This document shows, piece by piece, positions 8,334-15,562 of a stretch of 64,000 bases of DNA. Each line of letters begins with the position of its first letter. The stretch's first letter is position 1. Both the position numbers and the translations under genes were made by a program. This DNA comes from Rariglobus sp041662485 (lineage in GTDB: Bacteria > Verrucomicrobiota > Verrucomicrobiia > Opitutales > Opitutaceae). The notes below the pieces were generated by a model, which did no database searches, had not been told where the DNA came from, and saw only the letters and a list, made by a program, of their open reading frames with translations. The DNA lies in the NCBI GenBank assembly GCA_041662485.1, contig JBAZSJ010000018.1, positions 30,526 through 94,525 of the forward strand, in the 5' to 3' direction.

Positions 8334-9472
8334 AGCACCTCCTCCACCACGAACGCGCTGTAGAAAAACGCCTTGTCCCGCGCAAACAACAACCGCGCTC
8401 TTTCCTCAAGCGGACGCAACCGGTGCGCCAGCGACTCCGGACGCCGGCGTGGCGCCAGCATGTTCCAATACGCCAGCCGCCCTCCCGGCGCGCTCGCGTC
8501 CGCCAGCGAGGCGAGGATCGCCGCCGTGTTCTCCTCCGACATATATTCAAAAATATCAGACAGATTGAACTTCAGCACGCGCTTCGCGGCCCCCGCCGCC
8601 CGCTCGCGCTCCAAAAACGCCTCCAACGTCAGCTCGTGCCACTCCAACCGGTCCAGTCGCGACCGGATTTTCATGAAATTCTCCGCCCGCAACGCCCATG
8701 GCAGCGCCACGCCGTGCGTGCCGGTCAGAATCCAGTGCAGATACGGATTCTCCGCCGGATTCAGCGCCACCAACGCATGCCGCGTCCGCTCCAAAATCCG
8801 GTCCGCCACCGAACCCTCGACGTATTTGAAAAACGCCGGATCGCGTCCCAGTCGCCCCATCATAAACCGCGAGAAAAACACTTTGAACAGCAGCCGCCAC
8901 CGCCACGTGTTCCACCGGTCTTCGTAGAACCGCTCGCGCTCCGCCGGCGTTCCGCCGCGCAACAACGCCTCGACCGTTTTCCTCCCATGCACCAGCGGCA
9001 GCACCCGCGTGCGAAACAACCGGAAGTAGTTCTCAAACTTCCCCGGTGCCCCGATCCCGCCCGCCACCGACTCCGGCTGCCCGTCCCAAAACGCCCGCAC
9101 CGCCGGCGAAAGCCGCCCGCGGCACCGCGCATACAACGCCGCCCGCGCCTCCGCCGCCCCCGAACGCGACCCCATCAGCACCAGCAACTCCGCGTGCGAC
9201 AACTCGCGATAAGCCGCCACCCGCAGCTCCAGACACGCCAGCTGTGACGGATTCAAATCCAGCGCCACCACCCGCTCCGCCCCCGCCCCGAGCAACGCCA
9301 ACGCATTATCCCCCGCCGACGAAATCGAAACCACAGTATCCGCCGGCCGCACATCCAGCGCCTCGACCAAAATGTCGGCGTCTTCCCAAACCTGCGCATA
9401 CCGAATCCGCGAAAAATCCGCCCGCGTCGCCGCTTCCGTGCTCACCTTCCGTATATCCGAATTAGTGCCCAT
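8330..9472 (-). CDS. DUF3419 / BtaA-like aminocarboxypropyl transferase
   Basis: A 380-residue protein of the DUF3419 family. Visible motifs are RYAQVWEDADILVEAL at the start, the SAM-binding-like VSISSAGDNALALLGAG with VALDLNPSQLACLELR, and KFNLSDIFEYMSEENTAAIL near the C-terminus. The best-known member, BtaA, moves the 3-amino-3-carboxypropyl group of S-adenosylmethionine to diacylglycerol in betaine-lipid synthesis. No BtaB-type N-methyltransferase is nearby, so a classical betaine lipid is not implied. It overlaps the upstream gene by one base (TAATG) and the downstream gene by four. Three ATTAGTG heptamers at exact 10-bp spacing straddle this start. Confidence 0.85.
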   Translation of the reverse strand: MGTNSDIRKVSTEAATRADFSRIRYAQVWEDADILVEALDVRPADTVVSISSAGDNALALLGAGAERVVALDLNPSQLACLELRVAAYRELSHAELLVLMGSRSGAAEARAALYARCRGRLSPAVRAFWDGQPESVAGGIGAPGKFENYFRLFRTRVLPLVHGRKTVEALLRGGTPAERERFYEDRWNTWRWRLLFKVFFSRFMMGRLGRDPAFFKYVEGSVADRILERTRHALVALNPAENPYLHWILTGTHGVALPWALRAENFMKIRSRLDRLEWHELTLEAFLERERAAGAAKRVLKFNLSDIFEYMSEENTAAILASLADASAPGGRLAYWNMLAPRRRPESLAHRLRPLEERARLLFARDKAFFYSAFVVEEVL

Positions 9473-9487
9473 TAGTGTTCATTAGTG
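9461..9487. repeat. Three ATTAGTG units at 10-bp spacing
   Basis: ATTAGTG occurs at 9461, 9471 and 9481, exactly one helical turn apart, across the stop/start junction of two operon genes. ATTAGTGGTT also ends the composite repeats at 2215, 22417 and, slightly altered, 23495. Confidence 0.45.
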
Positions 9488-12066
9488 GTTAAAATCTCCG
9501 TCTTCCTCACCACCCCCGTCGCCCCATCCATCTCCAGCCAGTCCCCCGTCTTCACCCACGCCGTTACCCCGCTGATCGACACGATCGCAGGAATCCCCAT
9601 CTCCCGCGCCACAATCGCCGAGTGCGACAACAAGCTCCCGTGTTCCACCAGCAGCCCCGCCGCCGCCGGAAACAACATGATCCAGCCCGGGTCCGTCCTC
9701 GGTGCCACCAAGATTTCCCCCGACTCGATCACCGCATTCCTCGGATCGATGATCACGCGCGCCCGCGCCCGCACCACGCCCGGACAACATCCAATCCCCT
9801 TCAATGCATCCCCCGTCGGTGCCACCGCCGCCCGCGTAGCCTTGAACGCATTGCCCAGGTAAACCGCCCCGCGCGTCGCAAACCGGTCCGCCGGCTCCGC
9901 CTTTTCGCGGAACCCCGCAAACTCCCGTTTCCGCAACGCCGTCAGCCCCGCCAGATCGGTCGTCGCCGCCGTGCCTTCCACAAAACCAAGCGCCTCTTCG
10001 ACCGTCAGATAAAACACGTCGCGCGGCTCCACCAACCGACCCACCGCGTGCAGCCGCTTGCCCAACTCCACGTAGATTCGCCGCACTCGTCCAAACAACC
10101 GCGTGCGCTCAAATCGCAGATTCTCGCGATCACGCACACGCGCCCGACAATGCTTCAGCACCCAGTTAAAAATCACCCGCTTCATCGCATGCCCTGCAAG
10201 TTCCTCGGTCACGCGCAACTCCGCCGCCGTCCGTAACTTCGCCTCCATGCCCGCGTCCGCCAATCCGCTCACCCCAAACCTCCGCGCAAACTGCCCCACA
10301 GATCTTAACAACGTCAGCGGCTCGTCATGCAGTGTGAGGCTTTCCAGTTTCAATTCCTCCAGACAGCGATCGCCAAACTTGTCGAGATACGCCTCATAGC
10401 CCGCGCGAAACACCGGCGCGGTTTCCAGCCAGCGTTCGATCTGTGCCCGCGTTCCCTCGCACAGCACCGACGCCGCCGCGGCGTCGCCCGCCACCAGCGC
10501 AGCCAGCTCGCGCACGCGCTTCGCCGGCTCCGCGCTGATCATCCCGCCTTCGCCGCACAGCAGATCGTTCTGCAGCGTGCCGTCGGCGTCCCCGCACCAT
10601 TTCGCCGTGAGCTTCCGCGCCACGCCGTAGAAAATCATCGCGAAAAAATCGTTCACCAGCGGCGCGTCCCACTTGAGCAACAACTGCCGCTCCAGATCGC
10701 GGAAATGCACCGCCAGTTCATCCGGTCGCATCGTCTCCAACGACGGCTCGCACGGACGCAGCGCGTGATTCAACCGCACATAAAACCGCTCAATCTGTCC
10801 CGGCAGCGTAAAGTGATTCTTCACCAGCCCCAGGCACGCCCCTGCCAGCGCAAACCCGTCCTTCACTTTCGCCCACCGTCCCGCCGGCACCAGCTTCGCG
10901 AGCACTTCCTCGGGCAGCCCTTCCTTCACTCCCATCATCTGCTCCATGAATCCTCGGTTCACCGAAAATCCCGGCAGCAACGCCAGCAGCCGATACCAGC
11001 TGATCAGGTTGTAATAGATCCGCCCATCGACGAGTCCGAGCATGCGCGGAAACAAATCCCTGTTCTCCTCAATCCGCACCGCGCCCACGCCCATCATCCG
11101 TGCAAACTCCCGGTAAACCGCCTCATAAATCCCGCGCGCAAACGAAAACGTCAGCGGCGTCGTCACCCCGCTATAGCTCTCCGCAATGTTCGCGTTGTCC
11201 CAAAGGTTCAGTTCGCCATCCGGATCGGCCAGTCCCGCCAGCGACGTGATCGGTCTCGATTGCAGCAACCACAGTTTCCCACCCGCCCGCGCCCACTCGA
11301 TGTCCTGCGGACGTCCGAAAAACTTTTCCGTCGCCCGCGCCAGCGCCGCGACCTCCACCGCCTCCGCATCGCTCAACGTCGCCCGATCCGACATCGCTGC
11401 ATCCACCGGTTGCGACACCACGCCCTCCCCCTCACCCGGCGCCGCCCGATGCGCACTGCTTTTCTCCACCACGGCCCGCTTCACCACCCGCCCGCCGCGA
11501 TCCACCGTAAACATATCCGCATCGGCCTCGCCCGACACCAACGCCGAGCCCAGTCCGAACACCGCCGACACCACCGCATGCCCGCGCCGTCCGCTCACCG
11601 GATCCGCGCTGAACGCCACGCCCGCCGTCTCCGCGTCGATCATTCGCTGCACCAACACCGCCGGCGGCTGCGGCTCGCCCGCCAGCCCGCGCTCTTTTCG
11701 ATAAGCCAGAATGCGTTCGCTAAACCCCGAGCGCCACACCGCCGCGACCTTTTCCGGAATCCGCTCCGGCGGCACAAAAAGAAAACTGTCCAACTGCCCC
11801 GCAAACGAGTGCTCCGCCCCGTCCTCGTCGAGCGCAGACGACCGCACCGCAAAAAACGCCGCGCCCGGCGCGACCGATTTTGCCGTGTCCACGATTTCAG
11901 CCGCCAGGTCCGCTCCCGCACCCGACGCGGAATAAGCCGCAGGCGACACCACAAACCACTCCGGTATCGGTAGCTTCGCCGCGCCCAACCTCGCCAATGC
12001 CCCGGCCTTTCCGCCAAGCGGCGCGCCGTCCGGAAAATCGTCGGTGTGGCGGATGAGGAGCGTCAT
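9472..12066 (-). CDS. PEP-synthase/rifampin-phosphotransferase-like three-domain enzyme
   Basis: An 864-residue protein. The N-terminal ~320 residues form a PPDK/PEP-synthase-type ATP-binding domain (GGKAGALARLGAAKLPIPEW, FFAVRSSALDEDGAEHSFAG, DIEWARAGGKLWLLQSRPI). A divergent ~430-residue middle domain follows, then a C-terminal swivelling phosphohistidine domain with His815 in GSLLSHSAIVAREMGIPA. Length and layout match rifampin phosphotransferase (about 865 residues) better than PEP synthase, because the pyruvate-binding barrel is not evident. Family members transfer a phosphoryl group from ATP via the His to a middle-domain substrate. In this operon the acceptor could be a lipid intermediate rather than an antibiotic. 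The ATG at 12066 overlaps the upstream stop (ATGA); the open frame beyond it is spurious. Confidence 0.8.
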   Translation of the reverse strand: MTLLIRHTDDFPDGAPLGGKAGALARLGAAKLPIPEWFVVSPAAYSASGAGADLAAEIVDTAKSVAPGAAFFAVRSSALDEDGAEHSFAGQLDSFLFVPPERIPEKVAAVWRSGFSERILAYRKERGLAGEPQPPAVLVQRMIDAETAGVAFSADPVSGRRGHAVVSAVFGLGSALVSGEADADMFTVDRGGRVVKRAVVEKSSAHRAAPGEGEGVVSQPVDAAMSDRATLSDAEAVEVAALARATEKFFGRPQDIEWARAGGKLWLLQSRPITSLAGLADPDGELNLWDNANIAESYSGVTTPLTFSFARGIYEAVYREFARMMGVGAVRIEENRDLFPRMLGLVDGRIYYNLISWYRLLALLPGFSVNRGFMEQMMGVKEGLPEEVLAKLVPAGRWAKVKDGFALAGACLGLVKNHFTLPGQIERFYVRLNHALRPCEPSLETMRPDELAVHFRDLERQLLLKWDAPLVNDFFAMIFYGVARKLTAKWCGDADGTLQNDLLCGEGGMISAEPAKRVRELAALVAGDAAAASVLCEGTRAQIERWLETAPVFRAGYEAYLDKFGDRCLEELKLESLTLHDEPLTLLRSVGQFARRFGVSGLADAGMEAKLRTAAELRVTEELAGHAMKRVIFNWVLKHCRARVRDRENLRFERTRLFGRVRRIYVELGKRLHAVGRLVEPRDVFYLTVEEALGFVEGTAATTDLAGLTALRKREFAGFREKAEPADRFATRGAVYLGNAFKATRAAVAPTGDALKGIGCCPGVVRARARVIIDPRNAVIESGEILVAPRTDPGWIMLFPAAAGLLVEHGSLLSHSAIVAREMGIPAIVSISGVTAWVKTGDWLEMDGATGVVRKTEILTTNEH

Positions 12067-12971
12067 GATGAAAGCCTCGACCACAACGGAATCACGCCGA
12101 GCATGAGATAAAGCGCGAGCGTCCAGACACCCGAATAAGCCTCCACGCCTTTCGCCAGCCTGCCGCTCACCGTGCAAAGAAAGGCGAATCCCAGCCCCGC
12201 GCCGCCGAGCCACAACGCGACGAGCACGCTCGCCACCGGGACCGTAAACCCAATGCGTCCGGCGGCCACGAGCGCGCAGGCCAACGTCGCCGCCATCGCG
12301 CACAGCCAGGCGGCCACCGCGATTCGGCGTCCCCAGAGAAACGTGTAGGTCTCCACGCCGGCCTCCTCCTGCCCGGGCGCGCGGATTTTGCGCCCCAGCT
12401 CGATCACCACGCCATTGCAGAAACTCCCCGCCAAAAACCAAAACAACCCGGCCGGCATCACCCCGCCCGTGTGAACCCAATCACACCCCGTGGCGAACCA
12501 GTCCACCAACGGCATGATCAGCATGTGGCTGAAGAGATAGACGACCGGCCTCGCCTTCAACCATGACCGGGCGAAGAACTCCTTGCTCATCAGTCCAAAG
12601 TAAACCCACGTCACGGCCAGCAATCCCACCAGCGGCCAGCCCAGTTGTGCCGCCACCACAAATTGCCCCGTCGCCACCGCAACGCCGAGCCAGCCAAGCT
12701 CGCTTAGTTTCACCAAACCCCTCGGCACCGGCCTGTAAGGTCGAAAGCGCGCATCCTCCTCGGCATCCTTGAATTCGTCGGCGATCCGCAAAAGAAGGAA
12801 CGAGCCCAGCGACACGACAAATGCCACGATAAAGGAGACCGCCGCCGGTCGCACCCCATCCCCGCGCAGCAAAGCCGAATAACTCACCGCCGACGCGCTG
12901 AACGCCGCGATCAACGGACCGTGCGCGATCAGCGGAAATCGTTCCTTCTGGTATGTCCACCAGCGGTTCAT
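12063..12971 (-). CDS. UbiA-family prenyltransferase
   Basis: A 302-residue integral membrane protein with eight or nine hydrophobic segments. The first Asp-rich motif is RIADEFKDAEEDARFRPYRP, placed as in UbiA enzymes. The second cytosolic loop is ELGRKIRAPGQEEAGVETY, a variant in which acidic residues are spaced differently from the classical second DxxxD. UbiA enzymes attach a prenyl chain to an aromatic or glycerol-type acceptor in the membrane. It follows HMG-CoA reductase with an ATGA overlap, which fixes the ATG at 12971. The acceptor is unknown; the neighbours do not include menaquinone, ubiquinone or haem genes. Confidence 0.85.
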   Translation of the reverse strand: MNRWWTYQKERFPLIAHGPLIAAFSASAVSYSALLRGDGVRPAAVSFIVAFVVSLGSFLLLRIADEFKDAEEDARFRPYRPVPRGLVKLSELGWLGVAVATGQFVVAAQLGWPLVGLLAVTWVYFGLMSKEFFARSWLKARPVVYLFSHMLIMPLVDWFATGCDWVHTGGVMPAGLFWFLAGSFCNGVVIELGRKIRAPGQEEAGVETYTFLWGRRIAVAAWLCAMAATLACALVAAGRIGFTVPVASVLVALWLGGAGLGFAFLCTVSGRLAKGVEAYSGVWTLALYLMLGVIPLWSRLSS

Positions 12972-14248
12972 ACGGTCGGCTTTTTCCCGCGCGCCAGCCG
13001 TTCGTGCGCGCCGGAGAACTGCCCCGCGCTCAGCGCCGCGATGATCGACAGCTCCCCGGCCAGCGCGAGCGCCGCACACACTTCCGAAAACGCCCGCGCG
13101 TGTCCCGCACCCGCCAGCCCGAGCACTTTCAGACACGCCTGCTGGCTCGGCAGCCCCGTGCCTCCGCCCACCGTGCCGACGATCAGGTTCGGCAGCGTCA
13201 CAGCCGCGTATAGTTCACCTTCCACGCCCACTTCAAACCGTGTCACGCCCACCGCCGCCTCCGACACACAGGCCGCGTCCTGGCCGCACGCAATGAACAG
13301 CGCCGCGAGCCCGTTCGCGTAATGCCCCTGCACGCCGATGGTGCCGCTGAGCACGCCGCCGAGCGCCGACATCCGCCAGTAATCCACCATCTTCTCCGGC
13401 GTCGTATGCAGATGACGCTCCACCAGCTTGCGCGGCAACCGCACCTCCGCCGCCACCTTTTTCCCTCGCACCGATTGGAACGACTGCGAACTCGCCTTTT
13501 TGTCGCCAGACAGATTCCCCTCCACGAAAAAATACTGCGGTTTCACCGGACAACTCTCCGCGATGAACGCGCACACCGCCGCCGTCGCGATCGTCACCAT
13601 GTTCTGCCCCGACGCGTCGCCCGTGGTGAACTCCAGCAAGACATACACATGGTTCCCCTCGATGGTGAATCGCACGTCCTTGAGTTTCCCGAAACGCGTG
13701 GTCGCCTCCGCCTTCTCCCGGATCTTCTCCGTGTTCACCACGCACCACTGCACAAAGTTGCCTGCCTCCAACAGCGAGTGAAACGCATACGCCGGCGCGC
13801 GTCCCACGCCCTCGCTCAGGATCATCGTCGTGCAACCGCCCGCCAGAGTGATGACACTCGCCCCGCGATGATAGCTCGCCACTAGCGCGGCCTCGGTCGT
13901 CGCCAGCGGCACATAATAGTCGCCCTGTGCGGCGATTCCGTTCACCCGCAGCGGACCGGTCAACCCTACGGGGATTTTTACCGTGCCGATAAAATTCTCG
14001 ATGTTGTGCGCGAACAACGCATGCCGCTCCAACGACACCGCATCCGCCACCTCCGCCTTGGCGGCCCCGGCGTCAGGCAGCAGCGCCCAGCGTTTGTCCA
14101 CCACCTCAGGCTCGGTCAGCGAAGCCCCCGGCACGCGCGGCGCGGACGGATGATGCTTGGCACCCAAACGTGATGCGATCTCCTCGGACGAAAGAGTCCC
14201 TGCGATGGATTCCAAATGCTTACGGGCGCCGTCTTGCGTGGCCGACAT
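12968..14248 (-). CDS. Class I-type HMG-CoA reductase
   Basis: A 426-residue soluble enzyme, first gene of the operon. It reduces HMG-CoA to mevalonate with NADPH. Motifs line up with class I enzymes: ENFIGTVKIPVGLTGPL, Glu119 in LATTEAALVAS, DASGQN at 211-216 (the cofactor motif, usually DAMGMN), Lys250/251 in GNLSGDKKAS, Asp324 in CGQDAACV, GTVGGGTGLPSQQ, and His415 in AGQFSGAHERL. No membrane anchor is present. I chose ATG 14248 (MSATQDG); an in-frame GTG at 14275 adds nine residues. No other mevalonate-pathway gene is in the window, so this copy may serve a specialised product. Confidence 0.93.
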   Translation of the reverse strand: MSATQDGARKHLESIAGTLSSEEIASRLGAKHHPSAPRVPGASLTEPEVVDKRWALLPDAGAAKAEVADAVSLERHALFAHNIENFIGTVKIPVGLTGPLRVNGIAAQGDYYVPLATTEAALVASYHRGASVITLAGGCTTMILSEGVGRAPAYAFHSLLEAGNFVQWCVVNTEKIREKAEATTRFGKLKDVRFTIEGNHVYVLLEFTTGDASGQNMVTIATAAVCAFIAESCPVKPQYFFVEGNLSGDKKASSQSFQSVRGKKVAAEVRLPRKLVERHLHTTPEKMVDYWRMSALGGVLSGTIGVQGHYANGLAALFIACGQDAACVSEAAVGVTRFEVGVEGELYAAVTLPNLIVGTVGGGTGLPSQQACLKVLGLAGAGHARAFSEVCAALALAGELSIIAALSAGQFSGAHERLARGKKPTV

Positions 14249-14369
14249 ATATGAATTGCGATGAAACGCGCCCACCCGGTGGTTACAAGCTCACGCTTCT
14301 CTGCTGACGCCCCCAAAGAGCGGGGGCATTCCTGCCGCCGTCCGCACACCATCGGCCCGCATGCACTCC

Positions 14370-15284
14370 TCATCCCTCCTCCGGACGCGGAATCGTGATC
14401 GTGATCCGCGTGCCGACGCCGACCTTCGACTTGATCCACAGGCGCCCGCCGAACTGTTTCGTCACCAAAAACGCCTTCGTGAGCCCGAAGCCGCCGCCCA
14501 TGGTGCGCATGTGTTCGACGTTGCTGCCGCGCCGGCCGAAATTCACGACCTCCCCGAGTTCATCGTCGGGGATGCCGCAGCCCGTGTCCTGCACCACGAA
14601 GCGCAGCTCCGCCGCGGTCTCGTGCAGCCCCACGTTGATCGTGCCGCCCGGCGGCGTGTATTTGCGGGCGTTGGCGATCAGGTCCCGCATCACGTCCTTG
14701 AAAATCAGCGGCATCGCAACCGTGCCCCCGCTCGTGCTCTCGATGACAAAGTCCACGTAGTAGTCCGCGGGTTTTTGCAGGGCCAGATTGTAGATGATGT
14801 GGTAGCGCCCCTTGCTGTTTTTTTCGATCGCGGCGAACACCGCCAGAAAGTCCGCCCGCATATCCTCGATCGGCAGATCGAGCCACTTGCCCGGCTCCCG
14901 CGCGCGGGCGAGCACCTCCTGCGAACGCACCTCCAGGATGTGAAAGACGCTCCGCAGATTCCCCAGCGATTCGAGGGTCTCCGCATCGTCGCCTTTCCCG
15001 GGATACCGACCGCACACGAGCCTGATCTCCGACAGGATGGCCTCCTCCTCGACGCGGACATTCCTGGCGAATTCCAACGCCAGATCCTGGTCGGAAAACG
15101 ACGCCTTCACGCGATCACAGATGGCGAGCGTTTCGCTCAACAGCTCGGCATTGTCGGCCAGATGCAACCCGATGAGCATGGCCTCGCCCTGAAGCACATT
15201 GAGGACGTTCAACAGCGAATGCATGTCGAGCAGCGACCGCTCTCCCGGCTTCAGTTCGGCTATCTGGACGATCTCGATTTCCAT
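14370..15284 (-). CDS. Sensor-type histidine kinase, no transmembrane segment
   Basis: A 304-residue protein. The N-terminal helix contains MHSLLNVLNVLQGEAMLIG, with His22 as the likely phosphoacceptor in a HisKA-like dimerisation helix. The C-terminal third is an HATPase domain: N box DVMRDLIANARKYTPPGG, G1 box DTGCGIPDDELGE, and G2-like GGGFGLTKAFLV. The middle has no recognisable sensor domain and no membrane segments, so it probably senses a cytoplasmic cue or is driven by a partner. No response regulator is adjacent. The gene ends 121 bp upstream of the hmgR start and shares its orientation. Confidence 0.8.
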   Translation of the reverse strand: MEIEIVQIAELKPGERSLLDMHSLLNVLNVLQGEAMLIGLHLADNAELLSETLAICDRVKASFSDQDLALEFARNVRVEEEAILSEIRLVCGRYPGKGDDAETLESLGNLRSVFHILEVRSQEVLARAREPGKWLDLPIEDMRADFLAVFAAIEKNSKGRYHIIYNLALQKPADYYVDFVIESTSGGTVAMPLIFKDVMRDLIANARKYTPPGGTINVGLHETAAELRFVVQDTGCGIPDDELGEVVNFGRRGSNVEHMRTMGGGFGLTKAFLVTKQFGGRLWIKSKVGVGTRITITIPRPEEG

Positions 15285-15482
15285 AAGGGGTAGTTGATGG
15301 GCTTGCGGCAGTTAACGCCTTATCGTCCCCGATAAAATACAATTAAACCAAAATAAACCGGTTATAACTTAATGTAACAGCCCCGATCTCAATTTCCCGG
15401 CGCGTCTGGAGCGGGAAAACCGGCGGACGATCCCCACGCAAGCCGAGTTCCCCCGCAATTTCCGCGTTCCCTCCGCCAACCC

Positions 15483-15508
15483 ATGCGCAGTCCCCCTGCG
15501 CATTTTTT
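15483..15508 (+). terminator. Hairpin plus T-run in the leader of the PFOR gene
   Basis: ATGCGCAG and CTGCGCAT form an 8-bp stem with loop TCCCC, followed by a run of T. It points in the + direction, 55 bp before the PFOR start, with no + strand gene just upstream. This makes it a candidate attenuator; the rest of 15285-15562 contains an AT-rich patch (15331-15385) that could hold the promoter. Confidence 0.5.
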
Positions 15509-15562
15509 GGCATGATGAGCAGGCGCCCGCCCGACATCCCTCGGGCAGTGGTGCTTCGCTCA

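Noticed and set aside
14308..14326. GCCCCC/GGGGGC hairpin between the histidine kinase and HMGR as a terminator
   Set aside because: The stem is short and has no T-run in either direction, so it cannot be supported as a terminator.
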